A DNA stretch of 14,506 nucleotides from Geobacter sp. UBA6802 (lineage in GTDB: Bacteria; Desulfobacterota; Desulfuromonadia; Geobacterales; Pseudopelobacteraceae): the NCBI GenBank assembly GCA_002452325.1, contig DKFG01000112.1:186-14691 (forward strand), written 5' to 3'. Within the stretch, counting starts at the first letter, position 1. Every line of letters begins with the position of its first letter. Of the stretch, positions 5,549 to 13,670 are shown piece after piece. The position numbers and the translations under genes are program-made. Under the pieces are notes generated by a model. It did not search any database. It saw only the letters and a list, made by a program, of their open reading frames with translations, and was not told the origin of the DNA.

Positions 5549-7302
5549 TTGGCGCCTCCAATCTGTTTGGTCATGTAATCAGCCATGGCATCCTTTTCAG
5601 CCGGTGTGCCGGTGTAATCCGGCATGGCTGCGTTCAGGGCAGAGAGCCTGTCGAGCGAACTCCTGACGGTTTCGCGGGACCAACCACGCATCTTTGGTTT
5701 GATCTGCTCCATACTGTGACATACAGCACAGTTATCCTCATACAGAGTTTCGCCAGGATCTTTTGCCGATGCACCTGCACCGGGATTGTTCAGGCCAAAC
5801 AGGTAACCTGCCATGGCATCCTTATCCGCTACCGGAGCAGTATAGTCAGGCATGGCTGGATGCAAGGAGGGCAGCTTATCAAGAGATGCCCTGACTGTAG
5901 CAAGATCCCAGGTTTTCATTTTTGGTTTGATACTGTCGGCACTATGGCAAACGGCACAGTTGTCTTCATACAGAATCTTGCCGCGGTCACCGGCTGCACC
6001 AGCATCATCGGTCAGCGGCTTATTGTGCAGACCGGCAGTCAGATAGGCGGCCAGTGCCTTCAACTCATTATCGGTTCCCACAAAGGGAGGCATGAAATAG
6101 CGCTTGTCATGGATAGTAGCCAGATACTTGCGCATGGCGCTATAGCTCATATTCTTGGTGCGGCTGACAATATCATTGTTGAAACCACCCACGGTATGGC
6201 AGGAAAAACACTGATGCATGAACAGCTCTCGACCCGCATCAAGTTGGTTCGTGTCCGTAACCTCTTTGTTCTTGACCCATTTTGCATGCTTCAGGAAGCC
6301 TTCCTGATTAATCCGTTCAACATCCTTTTTAAGAATACTGTTGGAATACATGACTTCGTTAATGACATAAGGCCGTCGGGCGGCCTCACGAATCCACTCA
6401 AAGGCCCCCATGTAGCCCATGGCCGAGATCATAACTAGGACGATCAGGCTGCGGGTGCGGGCCTTGGGGTTCAGCAGAACCAGGGCGATCAGCAAGCCGG
6501 CCAGAATTGCCATAGAGAAGGAGCCAATCGTTGCAGCCCGTGCAATGGTAGGGGATGCGCCGCCAACCAGTTTGCCTGCCGGCTCAGGCAGCACCGAAAT
6601 ATACCACCAGGCGGAAGGGATCGACAGAATCAGGGATGCCAGCGCCCAGATGCCGGAATAACGGATCATCCGGTGGCGAGTAACTTCGTCTTTCAGAAAG
6701 GTGGCAGTCAAAAAGCCGTAACATCCGGCCAGCATAAAGGCCATAAAACTGCGGAAAGCAAGGGAAGGCCAGAAAGTAGGATTAAAGAACCCGGACCAGA
6801 AATCGTTGTTGCTGAGCCATGCGCCGGGAGTAAGCATAAAATCAATAATACCGTTGATCAAAAACAGACTCATCCAGGCGGCGCCAAAATAGATCCAGCC
6901 GATGATCTGGTGTTTCTCATCATCAATCTTGCCAAAGGTGTAGAAGTAGACAAACAGGGCCACGATCTCCACCAGGAAGAAAACCCATTCAGTTGCCCAG
7001 CCAAACACAAAGGTGTGGATCAATAGTGACGTGGCTGCCGGATGGATCAGCGAGATCACAAACCAGATTGCCACACCGGTCAGTCCACCAAAAACCATGG
7101 TCAGCAGCATGAAGAACTTGGTGTGTTTCTTCACAAAGGCCATGATATCCTGACTCTTTTCACGGATAGCTTTACGCTCGGCCATCACCAGATAGAGTCC
7201 GCCACCCACGGCAAAATGGGAGACAAAGACATGCACGATTGCCACCAGGGCAATCAGCAATCCACCGCCTAACTCAGGAACATACCAGACCGGATAGTTC
7301 AT
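5545..7302 (-). CDS. Cytochrome bd-like subunit I (CydA-like) fused to three haem-c domains
   Basis: 585 residues. Residues 1-~310 form about eight membrane helices with CydA-type residues: H24 in VHVF (E. coli H19), E105 and E112 in ATEWVFFLVEI (E99, E107), N150-G (N148), and E306 in REAARRPY (E445 in AEYGRQPW). These belong to the b595/d-type dihaem site. At the haem b558 His position there is F183-R184, the Met is missing, and the Q-loop is absent. The C-terminal ~235 residues carry three CxxCH sites at C365, C449 and C525, each with a likely axial Met (M404 in MPPF, M484 and M560 in MPDY), so this part should face the periplasm. c-haem-fused members of the bd superfamily lacking the quinol site are known from genome surveys; their reactions are poorly established. 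Start: GGAGG 9 nt upstream, inside the last codons of hisS, which it overlaps by 4 nt. O2 or NO reduction, or quinol-free transfer to cytochrome c, are all possible. Confidence 0.8.
   Translation of the reverse strand: MNYPVWYVPELGGGLLIALVAIVHVFVSHFAVGGGLYLVMAERKAIREKSQDIMAFVKKHTKFFMLLTMVFGGLTGVAIWFVISLIHPAATSLLIHTFVFGWATEWVFFLVEIVALFVYFYTFGKIDDEKHQIIGWIYFGAAWMSLFLINGIIDFMLTPGAWLSNNDFWSGFFNPTFWPSLAFRSFMAFMLAGCYGFLTATFLKDEVTRHRMIRYSGIWALASLILSIPSAWWYISVLPEPAGKLVGGASPTIARAATIGSFSMAILAGLLIALVLLNPKARTRSLIVLVMISAMGYMGAFEWIREAARRPYVINEVMYSNSILKKDVERINQEGFLKHAKWVKNKEVTDTNQLDAGRELFMHQCFSCHTVGGFNNDIVSRTKNMSYSAMRKYLATIHDKRYFMPPFVGTDNELKALAAYLTAGLHNKPLTDDAGAAGDRGKILYEDNCAVCHSADSIKPKMKTWDLATVRASLDKLPSLHPAMPDYTAPVADKDAMAGYLFGLNNPGAGASAKDPGETLYEDNCAVCHSMEQIKPKMRGWSRETVRSSLDRLSALNAAMPDYTGTPAEKDAMADYMTKQIGGAK
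5572..5982 (-). repeat. Internal tandem duplication of a haem-c domain
   Basis: Protein residues 441-501 and 517-577 of the fused subunit are copies of each other. By eye about 39 of 61 positions are identical, including YEDNCAVCHS, IKPKM, and AMPDYT with K-D-A-M. At the DNA level the copies are 5800-5982 and 5572-5754. The first haem-c domain (residues ~352-426) is clearly different, so only the last two come from the duplication. Confidence 0.85.
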
Positions 7303-8558
7303 ATTTCATAACCTCCTGTGATGACTGCTGCAATATGCTCTGCCGATAGCCCCACCTGCTGCTGAGTACCATCAACCATAGTTTTCAGGCTGATCAAACC
7401 ATCTGCCAACTCGGTTTCCCCCAGCACCATACAGTAGCGGGATTTCAGTTTATCTGCCCGCCGCATCTGACTTTTGAGACTCTTACCCTCACAATCCATC
7501 TCTACCCACAACCCGTGGTCCTGAAGCGCTGCCTGCAGGGTAAACCCGGCTACCCGTGCTGGTTCTCCCATAACCGCGATAAAGAGATCCGGCTTCTGCT
7601 CAAAGCAACGATCTCCCAGCAGCAAGGCAACCCGTTCCACACCCAGGGCAAAGCCGATTCCCGGCACCGCAGGGCCGCCCAGCTGTTCCACCAGTCCGTC
7701 ATAACGTCCGCCAGCTGCCACGGCAGATTGAGAGCCAAGCAGGCCGGTCACCAGCTCAAAGGTGGTACGGGTGTAGTAATCAAGACCGCGGACCATACGG
7801 GGGTTCAGGCTGTACGACACTGAAGCAGCGTTGAGATACTCCTGCACCCGGCTAAAATGGCTGTCACAGTCAGCACAGAGGTGTTCCAGCATGGCCGGAG
7901 CACCCTGCGTGGCCTCAATACATCCGGGCACCTTGCAGTCCAAGGCACGCAACGGGTTGGTGGTCTGGCGTCGACGGCAGTCTTCGCACAGGGCATCCTG
8001 ATGTTCAGCAAGAAAAGTAACCAAGGCCTCACGATAAGCAGGTCGGCAAACCGGACAGCCTAGGGAGTTGATCTGCAGTTGTGGCTCAGTCAGCCCCAGC
8101 TCCTGAAACAGACGGCTCACCATCAGCAACACCTGGGCATCCACCAGAGGATCAGCAGCACCGGTCAGCTCGGCGCCAATCTGATGAAACTGGCGATAAC
8201 GACCTTTTTGAGGTCGCTCATGCCGAAACATAGGCCCCAGGTAATAAAGTTTGTTGATACTGTCCAGGGCGTACAGCTTGTGTTCAATCAGTGCCCGCAT
8301 TACCCCGGCTGTTCCTTCGGGGCGCAAGGTCAGACTGGAGCCGCCTTTATCAGTAAAGGTATACATCTCTTTTTCTACAATGTCGGTGGTGTCACCGATG
8401 GAGCGGCAGAACAGCTCGGTTTTTTCAACAATCGGCACCCGGATTTCCTGAAACCCGAAACGGGCAAATACAGTACGCGCTGTTTGCTCAATAAACTGCC
8501 AGACTGGCGATTCAGTCGGCAGCAGATCATTAAACCCCTTGATTGCGGTGATACTCAT
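7299..8558 (-). CDS. hisS: Histidyl-tRNA synthetase
   Basis: Class II aminoacyl-tRNA synthetase that charges tRNA-His with histidine in the cytoplasm. 419 residues, full length. Motif 1 region is near the start (KGFNDLLP), motif 2 is FRHERPQKGRYRQFHQ (111-126), the histidine-specific motif is RGLDYYTRTTFE (257-268), and motif 3 is GIGFALGVERV (300-310). An insertion domain carries four Cys pairs (C168/C171, C191/C194, C208/C213, C228/C231), as in many bacterial HisRS but not in E. coli, suggesting a metal-stabilised insert. The C-terminal ~95 residues form the anticodon-binding domain. The start at 8558 has GGAGT 4 nt upstream and overlaps the regulator gene's stop (ATGA). Its own last codons hold the ribosome site of the CydA-like gene, so translation of an essential enzyme and a redox subunit is coupled. 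Confidence 0.97.
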   Translation of the reverse strand: MSITAIKGFNDLLPTESPVWQFIEQTARTVFARFGFQEIRVPIVEKTELFCRSIGDTTDIVEKEMYTFTDKGGSSLTLRPEGTAGVMRALIEHKLYALDSINKLYYLGPMFRHERPQKGRYRQFHQIGAELTGAADPLVDAQVLLMVSRLFQELGLTEPQLQINSLGCPVCRPAYREALVTFLAEHQDALCEDCRRRQTTNPLRALDCKVPGCIEATQGAPAMLEHLCADCDSHFSRVQEYLNAASVSYSLNPRMVRGLDYYTRTTFELVTGLLGSQSAVAAGGRYDGLVEQLGGPAVPGIGFALGVERVALLLGDRCFEQKPDLFIAVMGEPARVAGFTLQAALQDHGLWVEMDCEGKSLKSQMRRADKLKSRYCMVLGETELADGLISLKTMVDGTQQQVGLSAEHIAAVITGGYEI

Positions 8559-10015
8559 TGATACTCCTTAGTAACGCGTTTATCCTGATATATTGGGGCC
8601 TGATCAGGCACCCGGTACACACAGTTTTTACCGGCAGCCTTGCCGGCATACATCGCTTTATCAGCCATGGACAACAGATCGGTCAGCTCGGTGGTGTCAT
8701 CCGGGTACGAGGCCAGCCCCAGGCTGGCTGTAAGTCTGATCTGGTAGCCCTCCTGCTCCATGAAGCTATGGCTCTCGATCATTCGACGCAAACGTTCGGC
8801 AACCTGCTGCGCCATGTCCGGTTCGGTCTCCACTAGAATGACGGTGTATTCATCGCCACCATAGCGAATCACTACGTCCACCTCACGCACTGAGCAACGC
8901 AGCAACTGCCCCAACTCACGCAGCAACGAACTTCCCACCAGATGGCCGTAGGTGTCATTGACCTGTTTGAAATTGTCCAGATCCAGAAACAGAACCGAAA
9001 GTTTGGTTGCATAGCGATCAGCCCGTTTCATCTCGCGCTCAAGCGCTATCTTGAGGTAGCGATAGTTAAACAACCCTGATAGCTCATCTAGGTAAAGCAT
9101 CTCCTGGGTGGCAGAATATCGCAGTGCATTATCCAGGGCACGCCCCCCATGCTCCACCAGAAATTCGATGTTTCGCTCAGATTTCAGTTCCGGCAACGGC
9201 ACACCAAAGCCGTTTGCCACAACGGCCAGGGCAGCGCAGCCGCTGCGCATCAGCAATGGCACCACCAGCGCCTCACGAATGTCAGCCTGTTGGCAAGCCA
9301 GACATGCCCCATCAACGGCTATGCGGACCAACTGGCCGCGCCGGGAACTACTGCGCTTGTGCATGCTCAACAGCACTGCATCGTGCAGCGCTGCAGCAGC
9401 TTCAGCATCCAGCCCTTTACACTCCTTGATCATATATTCGTCGCTATCCTCAAGCTGCAGCAGCACCATGCCGCGTTCGGTACCTGCCTCACGGGCAAGG
9501 GCATCCAGGGCCAGATGACAGACCGAATCCAGATCAAGACTGCCGGCCAGGGTCTGGCTGGTCTGCAGCAACCCCACCATATTGCGCAGCTCAACATTCT
9601 CACTCAACAGGCGGCGCTGTTCCATGCACAACTGTACGGCGTGCAACAGCTGATCCTGATTGATCGGCTTCAGCAGATAATCCCGGGCGCCATGCCGCAA
9701 CGAAAACAGTGCCGATTCCAGATCGGCATGGGCCGTGACCAGCATCACATCAATGGAAGGATCGCGTGATTTAATACGGGTCAGCAGTTCAAGACCGGAG
9801 ATACCAGGCATGGACAGATCGGTCAGCACCAGCCCGAACGTGTCCTGCTGCAGACGCACCAGCGCCTCTTCGCCGCAATCGGCTGCCACCACCGTATAAC
9901 CGGCGCCAGAGAGCATATCCGCGTAAAGCTCGCGAAAGAAGCGGTCGTCTTCCACGACCAGTATGCTGTCGGTATGCCGAGTGTTGTCCATGATGCCCTG
10001 TTCTGTTCCTGACAT
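8555..10015 (-). CDS. Response regulator with GAF and GGDEF domains (diguanylate cyclase)
   Basis: 486 residues in the order REC, GAF-like, GGDEF. The receiver (residues ~17-130) has the acidic pair E22-D23-D24, phospho-acceptor D66 (LVLTDLSMPG), T94 and K116. A helical joint and a GAF-like sensor domain span ~140-300. The GGDEF domain (~305-470) begins with DELSGLFNYRY and has the metal site FLDLDNFK, the signature G386-G-D-E-Y390 (Tyr instead of the usual Phe) and the inhibitory I-site R377-x-x-D380 five residues before it. It probably makes c-di-GMP from GTP when phosphorylated, with product inhibition. Four residues of the signature are kept, so activity is likely though not certain. A second in-frame ATG at 9991 has AGGG 4 nt upstream and would remove eight residues; the longer form is kept because it is closer to the comEC stop (6 nt). 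No cognate kinase is in the window. Confidence 0.92.
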   Translation of the reverse strand: MSGTEQGIMDNTRHTDSILVVEDDRFFRELYADMLSGAGYTVVAADCGEEALVRLQQDTFGLVLTDLSMPGISGLELLTRIKSRDPSIDVMLVTAHADLESALFSLRHGARDYLLKPINQDQLLHAVQLCMEQRRLLSENVELRNMVGLLQTSQTLAGSLDLDSVCHLALDALAREAGTERGMVLLQLEDSDEYMIKECKGLDAEAAAALHDAVLLSMHKRSSSRRGQLVRIAVDGACLACQQADIREALVVPLLMRSGCAALAVVANGFGVPLPELKSERNIEFLVEHGGRALDNALRYSATQEMLYLDELSGLFNYRYLKIALEREMKRADRYATKLSVLFLDLDNFKQVNDTYGHLVGSSLLRELGQLLRCSVREVDVVIRYGGDEYTVILVETEPDMAQQVAERLRRMIESHSFMEQEGYQIRLTASLGLASYPDDTTELTDLLSMADKAMYAGKAAGKNCVYRVPDQAPIYQDKRVTKEYQ

Positions 10016-10021
10016 GAATAC

Positions 10022-12469
10022 TCAGTTATTATCCCAGCAACCACTACCTGTCAAAAAAAAACAACGCAGGGATGCAAGGGTGCGATCCTTGGCAGTATAG
10101 GTACTGACAGACCAACTGGCGCCGTCGGTAGACACCCGAATCGTCCCCTGCTGATCAGTACGGTACAACCGTATCCCCTGTTGCTCTATACGGGCAACGA
10201 CTTCAGGAGCCGGGAGCTTGAAATGATTGTTCGCTCCAACTGATATGAGCGCAAGCTGCGGTTGCAGTGCCTCCAGAAACTGTGGGCTGGTGGCAGTTTT
10301 ACTGCCATGGTGCCCAACCTTTAACAGAGTAACCGGCTTGATTCCGTGTCTGATCAGTTCCTGTTCAACCTCAACCCCTGCGTCTGCCATCAGCAACGCG
10401 CTGAAATCATGATAGTGAAGGCGTAAGACCAACGAGGCCTCGTTGGTATCCTGATACCTTTTAGCCTCAGCAGGAGCAGAACAGACTGAAATCATAAGTG
10501 CGCCTTCATCCAGAGGCTGATCATCCGGCTGCAACGTTCGTATGATGGTTTTTTGCCGGTCAAGTGCCTGGATCAGGCGCTGATAGGCACTATCCTGCCC
10601 CTCTACCCTGCTCTGCCAGAACTCACCGACCTGAAACTGTTCAGCAACCGCCGGTAATCCGCCCAGATGATCTGGATGCGGATGGGTCAGCACCATAATA
10701 TCCACCTGCTTGACCCCCAGACGATGCAGTGTCGGCACCAGATACCTTTCACCAAAATCCCTGGTACTCGCCTGAAGATACCCACCTCCATCGACCAGCA
10801 TAGTACGACCGTCCGGCAGGGTTATCAGGATTGATTCTGCCTGCCCCACACTGAGAAGATGCAGATGCAATCTGCCATCGTGCCTGGGACCACCCACCAG
10901 ATGATACAGGCACAGACCAAGCAACACACCACCGATAACATATCGTCTTAAACGACCAGCTGCGATGAAACTGATGCTTCCCAGCACCACCAGCATCCCC
11001 ACAAAATCAAGCGGCTGTATAGCATAGCTTTGCACAACAGGAAATTGTGCAATCCAGGCTATAAAATGATTACTCAGCCCAATAAGCCATGCAGCCGGCT
11101 TCAGCAACATGCCTGCTGCCCAGGGAGCTGCCAGCATGATCGGGATAGCTGCGGTTGCCAGCACCGTTGCCCCATAACCCAGTATCGGCACCACCAGCAG
11201 ATTTGACACCATCCCACTTACCGATGCCTGGTGAAATGACATTAAAACAGGCACTAGTGTTGACAAGATGGCTGCTGCCGACGCAGCAGAGACGGTCAAC
11301 AGCACATGTCGCCACCCGGTCCAGCCAAAACGTTCAAAAGGCCGCATGAAAACCGGGGTCAATACCATCAATCCCCATAGTGCTACGCACGACAGCTGAA
11401 ATGACAGATCAAATAGCGCTCCGGGATCAAAAAGTATCAGCAGAAAGGCAGCAGCTATAAGGGCATCAACTCCGTCAACATCCCGTTCAAACCAGAACGC
11501 CAGTACAATCACGATCAACATAAGCACAGCTCGAGCTGTGGCCCAGGCAGAACCGGTAAACAGGAGATAGGCAAGCATGATCGGTACAGCCGACAACAGG
11601 GCTGCACGTCGCAGATCAAAGCGTAGGGCCAGCCACTCGCTACGCATCAGCAACCAGCGCAGCAGATACACCCAGACCGCTGTCACAATACCCACATGAA
11701 AACCGCTTACCGACAGGATATGATTGACACCGGCCCGCGTATAGGCGGTCTGCAGAGGTGCGGGGATTTCATACTGAGATCCGGTTGCCAACGCTATCAG
11801 TACACCATGTAGATGAGGCTGCGGAACAACCTGTCTGATCAGATTTCTGCAGCGTCCTGCCAGTGTATCCAGCAATTGCTGCAGAGACCAAACCGCATTG
11901 CCTTGTATCAGTACCACACTTCTTGCATCTCTGACCCAAGCGGTGGCCTGATAGCCATGCAACGCTAAATAGCGCGGATAATTGAATTCACCCGGCAGCC
12001 CGAGCAGACGGGGTACCTTGATTCTGGCAGGGAACTTGATCCGGTCACCGGTGATCCAGTCCCCCTGCCCCTGGCCGATAGTTACCAGCAACCGGCCCGA
12101 CCAGTTAACTACTTGTGATGGCGTATGTATCTGCTCAACAACCAGATCAAGACGCTGACCTTCAGGCAGGTACACAGGGCGGCTATTAAGAACTCCTTCA
12201 ACCACAACCTGGGTAGCATCTAATCTCTGCAGGGATAATGATGAGCCGTCCAGATCGTATCGTGTCAACGCCAGTAAGCCCCACCCTACCCAGAACAGAG
12301 CAGTTGCGAGTCCAAAGAGCAAACCGGAACGGGTCGGCAGCAGGCAGCCAAGGAGACACAAAAGCATCGCCGGAATCAGCACTGTTACCGGTGCTGCCAC
12401 GAGATACTGGAAAAGACAGCCGGTTGTCATACCAGCAAGTGACAACAGAAGTGGGCGGCTGACGATCAT
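10022..12469 (-). CDS. comEC: DNA uptake channel protein ComEC/Rec2
   Basis: 815 residues, the usual full length. An N-terminal DUF4131 region (to ~190, several membrane helices and a soluble OB-like part) leads into the Competence domain with its many helices (~220-505, including the conserved HILSVSGFHVG at 250-260). The C-terminal metallo-beta-lactamase-like domain (~535-790) has LVDGGG, the metal motif H596-P-H-P-D-H601, DAG at 696-698 and the HHG at 720-722. ComEC is the inner-membrane channel that brings single-stranded DNA into the cytoplasm; the beta-lactamase-like domain is thought to degrade the second strand. AGG 5 nt before the ATG supports this start. It is the first gene of the - strand run and is 6 nt from the GGDEF regulator, so likely co-transcribed. 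Whether this organism is naturally competent cannot be judged from one gene. Confidence 0.95.
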   Translation of the reverse strand: MIVSRPLLLSLAGMTTGCLFQYLVAAPVTVLIPAMLLCLLGCLLPTRSGLLFGLATALFWVGWGLLALTRYDLDGSSLSLQRLDATQVVVEGVLNSRPVYLPEGQRLDLVVEQIHTPSQVVNWSGRLLVTIGQGQGDWITGDRIKFPARIKVPRLLGLPGEFNYPRYLALHGYQATAWVRDARSVVLIQGNAVWSLQQLLDTLAGRCRNLIRQVVPQPHLHGVLIALATGSQYEIPAPLQTAYTRAGVNHILSVSGFHVGIVTAVWVYLLRWLLMRSEWLALRFDLRRAALLSAVPIMLAYLLFTGSAWATARAVLMLIVIVLAFWFERDVDGVDALIAAAFLLILFDPGALFDLSFQLSCVALWGLMVLTPVFMRPFERFGWTGWRHVLLTVSAASAAAILSTLVPVLMSFHQASVSGMVSNLLVVPILGYGATVLATAAIPIMLAAPWAAGMLLKPAAWLIGLSNHFIAWIAQFPVVQSYAIQPLDFVGMLVVLGSISFIAAGRLRRYVIGGVLLGLCLYHLVGGPRHDGRLHLHLLSVGQAESILITLPDGRTMLVDGGGYLQASTRDFGERYLVPTLHRLGVKQVDIMVLTHPHPDHLGGLPAVAEQFQVGEFWQSRVEGQDSAYQRLIQALDRQKTIIRTLQPDDQPLDEGALMISVCSAPAEAKRYQDTNEASLVLRLHYHDFSALLMADAGVEVEQELIRHGIKPVTLLKVGHHGSKTATSPQFLEALQPQLALISVGANNHFKLPAPEVVARIEQQGIRLYRTDQQGTIRVSTDGASWSVSTYTAKDRTLASLRCFFLTGSGCWDNN

Positions 12470-12540
12470 ACTAACCTGAACTCCAAATACGGAAACAGCG
12501 TTATGTTATCAAAACTATGCACTTTTTGGGGCGACAGTAC

Positions 12541-12568
12541 TTGACATGATGAATTCATTAGCTACAAT
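12541..12568 (+). promoter_or_regulatory. Sigma70-type promoter for the right-hand + strand pair
   Basis: TTGACA at 12541-12546 (6 of 6), a 16-nt spacer, and TACAAT at 12563-12568 (5 of 6). A start near 12575 leaves a leader of about 100 nt before the ATG at 12678. It lies in the AT-rich divergent region 12470-12677 between comEC and the DUF4388-like gene; nothing else definite is seen in that stretch. Confidence 0.7.
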
Positions 12569-12677
12569 GCACACCGTTTTAGCGTTTATCATGAATGTTT
12601 GATGTTTCTTGCCATCAGTTTTCTACATTCAGTTTAACAGGGTTTGCCCTGTCACTCCACAATGAGGGATCTCCATT

Positions 12678-13622
12678 ATGTTTCTTCTGCCAAAAGGAAA
12701 TCCGCTGGCCGAGAATGTCCCGATCTCCAAACTACATCTACCTGACGCTTTGGAAAAGCTTAAAAATGGCAAGCTCACCGGCTGCGCCACATTTGACTTT
12801 CCTGCTGCTGACTGTGGTTTGGTTTATGACGAAGGCAAGCTGATAACAGCGATTGTCCATCGGGATGGCACTGAAATCAAAGACCAGACAGCACTACAGG
12901 CTCTGGTAGAATTGATGCTGCTTGCCTCCAATGGGGTTTTCAATGTGTATGCGCTTCCCAAAGACATCGTATGCGCAGTAAGCGCATTGGTAGGGGGCTC
13001 TGTCCTGATCGACAATCAGGAGATCAAGCTGATAGATTTTAAGGCATTGCTTGAGCGGATCAAGACCGAGCAGATGACTGCAACCCTCAAACTCTACACC
13101 CCGGAACGGGTCGGCCTGATCTTTTACCGTAACGGTGCGACGGTTGGTTTTTTTCACGATACCTCCACAGGCATAGAGACCAGCGCTGGTGAGGTGCAGC
13201 AGATAGCCGGACTGCCTGGAGCACGGGCAGACCTTAGGATGATTAATGATTCTGATGGGTTTGTGCTTGATCTTGCCGGATTAATTGATATACGTGCACT
13301 GTGGGAATCCTCCAGCGGCAACATCTTTGCCACTCCGATCACAACAGCTGGCGAAACACCACAAGCCCAACCAACTGCTGCTGCAAATCCCCCAGCAGCT
13401 GATCTGGAAACGACCATCATCGAAATTGCAGCCCAATATCTGGGTAAACTGGGCAAGACCCTGGCAGAAAAAGAAGTCCTGAATATCGGCGGTGCATCAG
13501 CCCTGAAAGATCCAACAAAAATGGAGGAACTGGTCAAAGCCCTTGAAAAGGGGGCCAAACTCCTGGCGAGCGCTAACAAGATTAAAGATATGAAAGATGC
13601 AATTGCGGCACGTGCAGCGTAG
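12678..13622 (+). CDS. Protein with two DUF4388/PATAN-like domains, function unknown
   Basis: 314 residues, no signal peptide or membrane helix, so cytoplasmic. Residues ~18-97 and ~118-200 look like two repeats of the DUF4388 (PATAN) type: helix with LEKLKNGKLTG or LLERIKTEQMTA, then a GLVYDEGKLITA or GLIFYRNGATVGF strand pair, then a second helix with the ALQALVELM pattern in the first copy. These domains are common in delta-proteobacterial signalling and motility proteins and are thought to mediate protein contacts. A Pro/Ala/Thr-rich linker (~218-240) leads to a helical C-terminal part (~241-314), rich in Lys and Ala. GAGGG 9 nt upstream supports the start. The next gene lies 48 nt downstream without a terminator. 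The repeat assignment is by eye; I do not recognise a specific function. Confidence 0.6.
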   Translation: MFLLPKGNPLAENVPISKLHLPDALEKLKNGKLTGCATFDFPAADCGLVYDEGKLITAIVHRDGTEIKDQTALQALVELMLLASNGVFNVYALPKDIVCAVSALVGGSVLIDNQEIKLIDFKALLERIKTEQMTATLKLYTPERVGLIFYRNGATVGFFHDTSTGIETSAGEVQQIAGLPGARADLRMINDSDGFVLDLAGLIDIRALWESSSGNIFATPITTAGETPQAQPTAAANPPAADLETTIIEIAAQYLGKLGKTLAEKEVLNIGGASALKDPTKMEELVKALEKGAKLLASANKIKDMKDAIAARAA

Positions 13623-13670
13623 TTCTAGCACTATACAAATTCCGCCCAGCAAAGAGTTCGAGGAGGCGTT

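Noticed and set aside
5500..6438. 312-residue open frame on the + strand within the CydA-like genes
   Set aside because: It runs antisense across two well-supported genes with strong family motifs and has no coding signature of its own.
12480..12525. Promoter for comEC on the - strand
   Set aside because: A TTGATA with a 17-nt spacer to TATTTG is visible, but the -10 match is only 3 of 6, so I do not call it.
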